Shown here: one piece after another, positions 58,495 to 64,000 of the stretch
Layout: each line of letters begins with the position of its first letter
Position numbering within the stretch: position 1 is the first letter of the stretch
NCBI GenBank assembly: GCA_024345305.1
Contig: BRON01000006.1
Location: 1,922,001 to 1,986,000, forward strand
Origin: Mrakia gelida
Taxonomy: Eukaryota; Basidiomycota; Tremellomycetes; Cystofilobasidiales; Mrakiaceae
Length of the DNA stretch: 64,000 nt
Reading direction: 5' to 3'
Position numbers and translations under genes: made by a program
Notes under the pieces: generated by a model
Seen by the model: the letters and a program-made list of their open reading frames with translations, nothing else
What the model was told of the DNA's origin: nothing
The model's database searches: none

Positions 58495-58615
58495 AGATGG
58501 GAGAAGGGAGGAAAAGCGGTCGTGATCGTTGGGACGAACCTCGAAATAGAGCGAGCTCGCTTTTCTTCTGCAACGGTCACCCGCAGAAGAACACTTTTTC
58601 TCTCAGCTTTCAGCG

Positions 58616-61481
58616 ATGTGGTTCTCTTCAGAATCCTCACCCTCAGACGATCGGATGAACGAGCGCTCGAACGCTGGCTCTCGCTCTAGCCCTCAGGCCA
58701 TCGGAGGATCAAAGTGAGCTCGAGTGACGTCCTTCCTCCTTCCCTCTCTTCTTCGTCTAGGCTCTGCCCGCTTACTCCCCTCGACCTCTCTCTCTCCTGC
58801 TCTTCAGATCGACGTCAAGACCTCGGAATCACTCCAGAGAACCCAGGAACGGGCACTCCAAGTCGTAGGGCCTCGCTCCTCCTCCGTTCGCTGCTGTTGT
58901 GACAGACCTCGTCCCTCCGAGCCTTTGAGCTGATCGTTCCTCCTCTTCATTCGTACCATTCGACCAGATCGTACTCCTCTCTCGCTGTCCTCGCTTCTGT
59001 GCTCTCTGTTCTCCCAGTCGGTCAGGCAGCAACACTCGACCTCTCCTCCCTCCCTGTGTCGACGCCTGCCAACGCGTCTCAGGCTCTCTCTCCCTACCTC
59101 ATCTCCTTCTCGATTGAGACCTCGTTCGTACAAGACTTCTTGGGCAACGACACACACCCCAACACTCTCGTCCTCAAACTCGTCGACAACATCGAGCAGC
59201 GATCTGGAGCCGTCGGTTTCAGGTTTGTCGTCTTCCGTTGACTTCCCTTCCCTTCCCCTCTCCCGACTGAACCCGTCTCTCGTTCGTTTTCGCGTCTGAT
59301 TTTAGACCTGGAGGAATCACAGCAGACTCTGCCATCTTCTCGTCCTCCGTCTCGACCTCTCCCGTCCTGGACGAGTCGGCCTCAGGAGGAATCCTTCGAA
59401 CGACGTTCGGACCCTCGTTCTTTTCCTCCATCAACCTCCTCCCAAGCACCACCCTCGTCGTGATGGATCTCAACTTTGGGAACGACTCGTACGAGATCGC
59501 TCTGGACGAGGCGAAGGCAGCGATTGCTGGGTTGGGAACGAGGTTGGAAGCTTTGGAGCGTGAGTCGACCGTCACCTCGTTTCTTCCCTGTTCCACCGCT
59601 GACCACTGACCTCTTTTTCTCTTCTTTTTCAGTCGGGAACGAGCCTGATCAATTCAACTCGGCTCAGAGGGACCTCTCGACCTGGGGCGTCCAGGAATAC
59701 GTTTCCGAGTTTGAGGTGAGTCTCGCCCTCGTCCTTTTTTTCATTCGCGGTCAGCGGATCCTCGCTCACGCCCGTCCTCGTTACGTTTCCTTCTTCTGTA
59801 GTCTTGGTCGACAAATCTCACCTCGGATCTCAGTCTCGCCAAACCTTTCTTCCAAGCAGGAGCCTTCTGTGAGTCGTCTCTTCCCGTCTCAAACGTCGAA
59901 CGCGCAACTGACACTTTCCGCTCATCTCTCGCCCTCCTTCTAGCTAAGGACCCTACGTCAACCGCTCTTCTCACCACATCTCTCATCGTAGATGCTGGAG
60001 TTGCTACCGGAGGACTCATCAAGACCTTCAGTCAGCATGTGAGCGCGTTTTTTCGACCTCGATTCGACCTTCCGACGCGTCTCCCGATCCTTTCGCTCTC
60101 CGCTGACGACCTCGCTCTCTCAGATGTATCAATACTCAACCTGCGACACGGAACGGAACGCTCTCGCGACTCTGGACGCCCTCGTCAACCACGAGAATAT
60201 CACCGGTTCGTTTGACGATCTTGATCCATTTCCCTGTCCCTAGGACGAGCCAGCTGACTCCCGTCTGTCCTCTCTGTCGTCGAAATATCAGCTTACGTCG
60301 ATCTCTGGAAACCTCAAGTAGCCTCCGCTCAAAGCGTCGGAGCCGAGCTCGTCATCGGTCCGTCGACTCTCTCACGCATTTCTTTCATCTCGCTCTCGTT
60401 TCGCGTCCCTTCGAACGAGCTGACTCGTTTCCCTCGTTCCCTTCAGGCGAGTTCAACTCCATCTCCTGCTCCGGAAAGCAGAACATCTCCAACACTTTCG
60501 GACAAGGTCTCTGGTTCGTCACTCCTCTCTCTTTCTCTCTCTCTCTCTCTCTCGCGCTCTTCGTCAACTCAACATCTCTCGATCCTCCTTTCGAACCTCA
60601 GGCTCGCGGATACGATCCTCTACTCTGCCTCCATCGGAATCACCCGGATGTACTCCCATCAAGGAGCTACCCTCGTCGCTCAATCCTCAGATCAAGCCAA
60701 CTCGCAGGGGTACTCTTGGTTCGTTCCTTTCGCTTTGCCTCTTCGTCCGTCATCTTCGCGCGATCTCACCCGCTTGCCCCTCGTTTTTTTCTTTCCTTCG
60801 GACAGGTACGACTTCGTGTACCCTCTCTCCTCGGACCGAAACGGACCAGCAACCGCCACACCTTCCTACCCAGCTTATCTCCTCCTCGCTGAAGCGATCT
60901 CCCCTCCCTCCTCCTCCAACGCGTCGACCCTTCGAATCGTGTACCTCCCTCAAACCGACTCCTTCCCAGACCTAGCCGTCTACGCACTCTACACCACTTC
61001 GTCCACCCTCGCAAGACTGGTCTTCCTCAACCTTGGTGCAGAGGCCGTGGACGTCTCGCTCCCAACTTCGAGCGCGGGGGGGAAGACGATCAAGAGGTTG
61101 AGCTCGACGAGCGGGGATGTTGGGAGTGTCGTTCCGGAGGAAGCGACTTGGAACGGACAGAGTTTCGCTCAGGGTGATGCGGTGGGGACGGAGGGCTCGG
61201 AGGTTGTGGCTTCGAATGGGTCGGTGTCGGTGGGTGCTTGGGAGGGAGTGGTGGTGTTCTTGGACGGCGGGGTAGAGGGAGACGCGACGGCCACGACAAC
61301 GGCAGGTTCGGGATCGGGTGGTGGAAGCGCGACCGGAGGATCAGCGATGCCTTCGAGTACTGGAACGGTGGCTGTTGGGGGTGGGGGAAGCTCGGGTGCG
61401 GCGAGGAAGTGGGGAGGAGGAGGGAGCTGGTTGGTGGTCGGAGGGGCGATGGCAGCGGGAGTTGGGTTGGGGATTTGCTAG
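58616..61481 (+). CDS. Glycoside hydrolase family 79-like protein, probably GPI-anchored
   Basis: Resembles fungal GH79 beta-glucuronidase/heparanase-like enzymes. I assemble the start as MWFSSESSPSDDRMNERSNA plus a small exon (STSRPRNHSREPRNGHSK), in phase with a hydrophobic segment (YSSLAVLASVLSVLPVGQAA). The body has PYLISFSIETSFVQDFLGND, VVMDLNFGNDSYEIALDEAK, and VGNEPDQFNSAQRDLSTWGV, which carries the NEP acid/base. AELVIGEFNSISCSGKQNIS carries the GEF nucleophile; GQGLWLADTILYSASIGITR and MYSHQGATLVAQSSD follow. The end is Gly/Ser-rich with a hydrophobic tail (GSWLVVGGAMAAGVGLGIC), typical for a GPI signal. About 12 exons. An in-frame later start nearer the hydrophobic segment was not found. 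Confidence 0.83.
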
Positions 61482-62907
61482 TTTAGACTCGTCTACGGAA
61501 GGACATTTCGGTTATCGATACTACGAGCACGTTTTTTTCTTCCATCGTTATCCACCTCTGCGTGTTCTGCTTTGGCTATGTAGCGGAGAAAAGAGAAACG
61601 GTCGACAAGCTAGAAGACGCGTCGCCGATTCGATGGTCCACCGCTGCTTCTTCTCCTTCCCCTTTCCCCAATTTCACTCCTCTACCGGAACCAATCCTAT
61701 CTCATCCCAACGCTCCATAACTTTCTTCCTCTCAGAGTCAACCAGCTCGCCGATGAACCCTTCACCTCCGAACGACGCGAAGCAAGAACCCATTCGTCAA
61801 CCAAGACTTCCATCAAGAGACGAGCGAGCGAAGCGAGCGAGTAGAGTAGAATAGAGCGCGCCACTTGGGTAAATGAGTAGAGAGTGAAAAAACGAAAAGA
61901 GGGTGTGGTGCTGGCGCTGGAGAGCAAAAGAAAGGAAGTCGACGCGACGGGGAGTTACACTCGAACGAGCGAGAGCGGGGTAGATAACGTAAAAGGGCGA
62001 AAGCAAAAGCAAAGCGAAGCAAACGAACGAACGAGAGGAAGGAAGGGGCGTAAAAGTCGTAAAACGTAAAGGAGAGAGAGCGAGACGAACGAAGGGAAAA
62101 GCGAAACGAGTGAGGTTGAGTTGAGCGAACGAGTGAGTGAGGTGTTTCCGGTGTTGGTGTTGGATCAGGTGGGATTGCTTATGAAGTAGGTACTGGTGAT
62201 GCTGTGGATGAAAAGGAAGGAGTGATACAGGCAATTCAGTGGAGAAGAGAAAGAAGAGAAGGAATAGAAGGAATCGGAGAAGAGGAGGGAGGAACGATGC
62301 GTCGAATGGGAATTGAGCTCACCGAAAACGAACGAGCAGCCTAAAGGTACAGTTGACGTTGAGTTTTTTTCCCGAGTTTTGTGGACTGAGAGGATGGGAG
62401 AGTACGTGTCAGTATGGGAGGAGAAACGAGGGGACGGGGAGGGAAAACTCACGTCGAGCGACGGAGAACGTGAAAGCGCAAGAGACAGGGGTGTGTGTTG
62501 CTGTTTCGAACGCAACGAGGAGGAAGGAGGATCAGCGAGCGAAGGAAGGCTGGACAAAACGGTGCCAAGATGGACGTACTAGGGTAGGGCGTGGTGGTAC
62601 AAATTGATGAGCGAGAGCGAGAGAGGTAGATTCTACCACCGAGCGGTTTGCTGTTTCGAACAGGAAGGGCAAAACAAGGTCAGCTAATAAAGCTGAGAGC
62701 TCAAGGCCGACGGGTTCAGCCCACCCTCCTTCTCTTCTTCCCCGACCCAGCTATGTAGTCATTCGTTATGTGCCTCCCCTACGATACAGCACGTCCGTCC
62801 TTACCAGCTCGCTCGAAGAAGAAACTCGTGTTGCAACACGAAACGAACGGCTCGACTCGACCTCAAACTCGAGCTCACCCTCCCTCCCTCCCTCCCTCCC
62901 CTCCCCC
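61482..62907. other. Long intergenic/untranslated stretch
   Basis: About 1.4 kb of GA-rich (plus strand) simple sequence with many AACGAACGAACG-like units and no recognisable domain. It is probably the 3' UTR of GH79 and of the minus-strand gene to the right, which may have further exons here: the exon at 62908 ends next to a GTGAGTG donor. Confidence 0.45.
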
Positions 62908-63830
62908 TCACCACCTCAAGACGATAGAATCACTCACCCCCACCCACATCCACCCCTCCCCCAACCTCTCAGGTCTCTTCTTCTTCTGCAACTTCCTTCC
63001 TCCCCCCCTTCCTAGCGTCCCTCCAAGCTCAACACCAGCTCCTCCCACGCTCGTCCCTCTTCCTCCTCCGTCTGAAAGCGCTCTCCCACTCGATGAACCG
63101 GGTTGTGGATCGCCCTCCTCGGGATAAGGCTCGAGATGCAGAGGCGGTAGAGGGAGTGCAGTGGGTGAGAGTGGACGAAGCTGCCCCGAGTTGGGTTGGG
63201 AGAGGTTGGATTGGGAGGAGGGACGAGGCCGGAGAGGTCTTGGATGGGAGATGCTGATGTTGATTTGCGGTGTGGGTGTGGTAGGTGAAAGAGGAGATCG
63301 AACGCTGTCCTCCGAAGGCCGTCGATGTCGTTGGTGGTTGAGAGCGTCTGTGATGAACACGCTCAAAGGTCGATGAGTGGTGCGTCGAGCTCGTTTCGAC
63401 CCCTTCTTCCCCTCCTCCGCTCCCTCCTTCGTGCTCTCCAACCGTTCGTGCCCTTCGTTGTCGTCTAAAGCTGATGAGTCCCTTGTACAGGAGGAGGAGG
63501 AGGTGGTGATGGTGATGGTGGAATGGACGCTTCCCATCCGGGAGCGAAGGGAGCGAGGAGGACGAACGTCCGACGTTGAGGTTGAGCGAGAGTGAGTGGA
63601 GGAGGAGAGGGAGGAGGAAGAGGAGGAGGAGGGGAAGGAGGGGGGCCAGAGGGATCGAAGCAAAACGGCAGGCGCTGTCTCCCATGGGAAGGAGGGGGAA
63701 GATGGGACGAAGGACAGAGGGAGGTGGTTGGGAGGGAAGGGAGAGAGGGGAGGGGAGTTGTTTGGTGAAGGCGATTTCGATTTCGAGGTGGGTTTTTGGG
63801 TTGTTTTTGTTTCTGAGGCAGGAGACCTTC
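62908..63830 (-). CDS. Hypothetical Ser/Pro-rich protein, partial
   Basis: Not recognised. One long open frame, with Ser runs near its start, contains STSTSDVRPPRSLRSRMGSV, HSTITITTSSSSCTRDSSAL, RARRTTHRPLSVFITDALNH and QRHRRPSEDSVRSPLSPTTP, then a Gly-rich end with KLQKKKRPERLGEGWMWVG. The final codons overlap a splice donor-like GTGAGTG (62936-62942), so the real gene probably continues leftwards in another exon. The 5' end lies near or beyond the window edge. The boundaries are approximate. Confidence 0.4.
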
Positions 63831-64000
63831 GAAGGGAGTAGGCTCAGAATGTAGAGATTTCGATACTACAGAGGTTCGTGGGGTGATTCGAGGTAGTCTA
63901 CGGAATCTGGTCTTCGAACGAGTCGACGAACGCGTCGCCTCTCCCCTCTCCACCAGCCTCAGGCGTCAAAGTCATCAGAATCAAAACATATCTCTCCCTC

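Noticed and set aside
1..64000. tRNA genes, CRISPR arrays, insertion sequences
   Set aside because: No cloverleaf with A/B boxes, no regular spacer repeats and no transposase motifs were found by reading. A dedicated tRNA scan was not possible.

Overview
The window is a gene-dense piece of a fungal nuclear genome. Coding genes sit on both strands and are split by many short introns (about 45-120 nt) with GTGAGT or GTTCGT donors, CTGAC-type branch points and CAG/TAG acceptors. The DNA is GC-rich with strong CT/GA strand asymmetry. The gene set (Zn2Cys6 regulator, trifunctional FOL1, ULA1, RAX1, ASE1, DCR2, PEX16, COX6) and the intron density suggest a basidiomycete, most likely a red yeast of the Microbotryomycetes (Rhodotorula/Sporobolomyces type). 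That placement is inferred, not proved. I saw no tRNA, rRNA, CRISPR array or transposon coding sequence.

Layout. 0.3-4.6 kb (-): Zn2Cys6 transcription factor, divergent from a NIPA-type magnesium transporter (5.2-7.2 kb, +). 7.5-9.1 kb (-): F-box family copy A. 9.3-11.8 kb (-): folate synthesis protein FOL1, divergent from a WDR59/SEA3-like GATOR2 subunit (12.0-18.0 kb, +). 18.2-19.8 kb (+): F-box copy B. 20.0-24.2 kb (-): dienelactone hydrolase and cytochrome c oxidase subunit 6. 24.9-26.9 kb (+): PEX16. 27.4-28.7 kb (+): unrecognised membrane protein. 29.3-30.7 kb (-): F-box copy C, a pseudogene. 30.9-33.9 kb (+): ULA1. 34.5-36.5 kb (-): RAX1, divergent from ASE1/PRC1 (36.8-40.2 kb, +). 40.9-43.2 kb (+): unrecognised low-complexity protein. 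44.1-46.0 kb (-): DHHC palmitoyltransferase, divergent from a DCR2-type phosphatase (46.4-49.5 kb, +). 49.8-51.4 kb (-): beta-carbonic anhydrase. 52.2-53.3 kb (-): ribosomal protein eL24. 54.3-56.0 kb (-): EAF-like elongation factor. 56.9-58.5 kb (-): F-box copy D. 58.6-61.5 kb (+): GH79 glycoside hydrolase. 62.9-63.8 kb (-): Ser/Pro-rich protein, partial.

Most genes are unrelated housekeeping genes, so there is no operon-like pathway. Four things stand out. (1) A dispersed four-copy family encodes a coiled coil, a Ser-rich linker, an F-box, a variable middle and a strongly conserved C-terminus. (2) Two of these copies (B and C), inverted and about 10 kb apart, share a nearly identical tract of about 670 bp that stops at the stop codon, although C is broken and diverged upstream; this looks like recent gene conversion. 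(3) The palindrome GACGCGTC is strongly over-represented, mostly in introns and flanks. (4) Two micro-exons (19 and 13 nt) carry part of a zinc cluster and a zinc-ligand motif.
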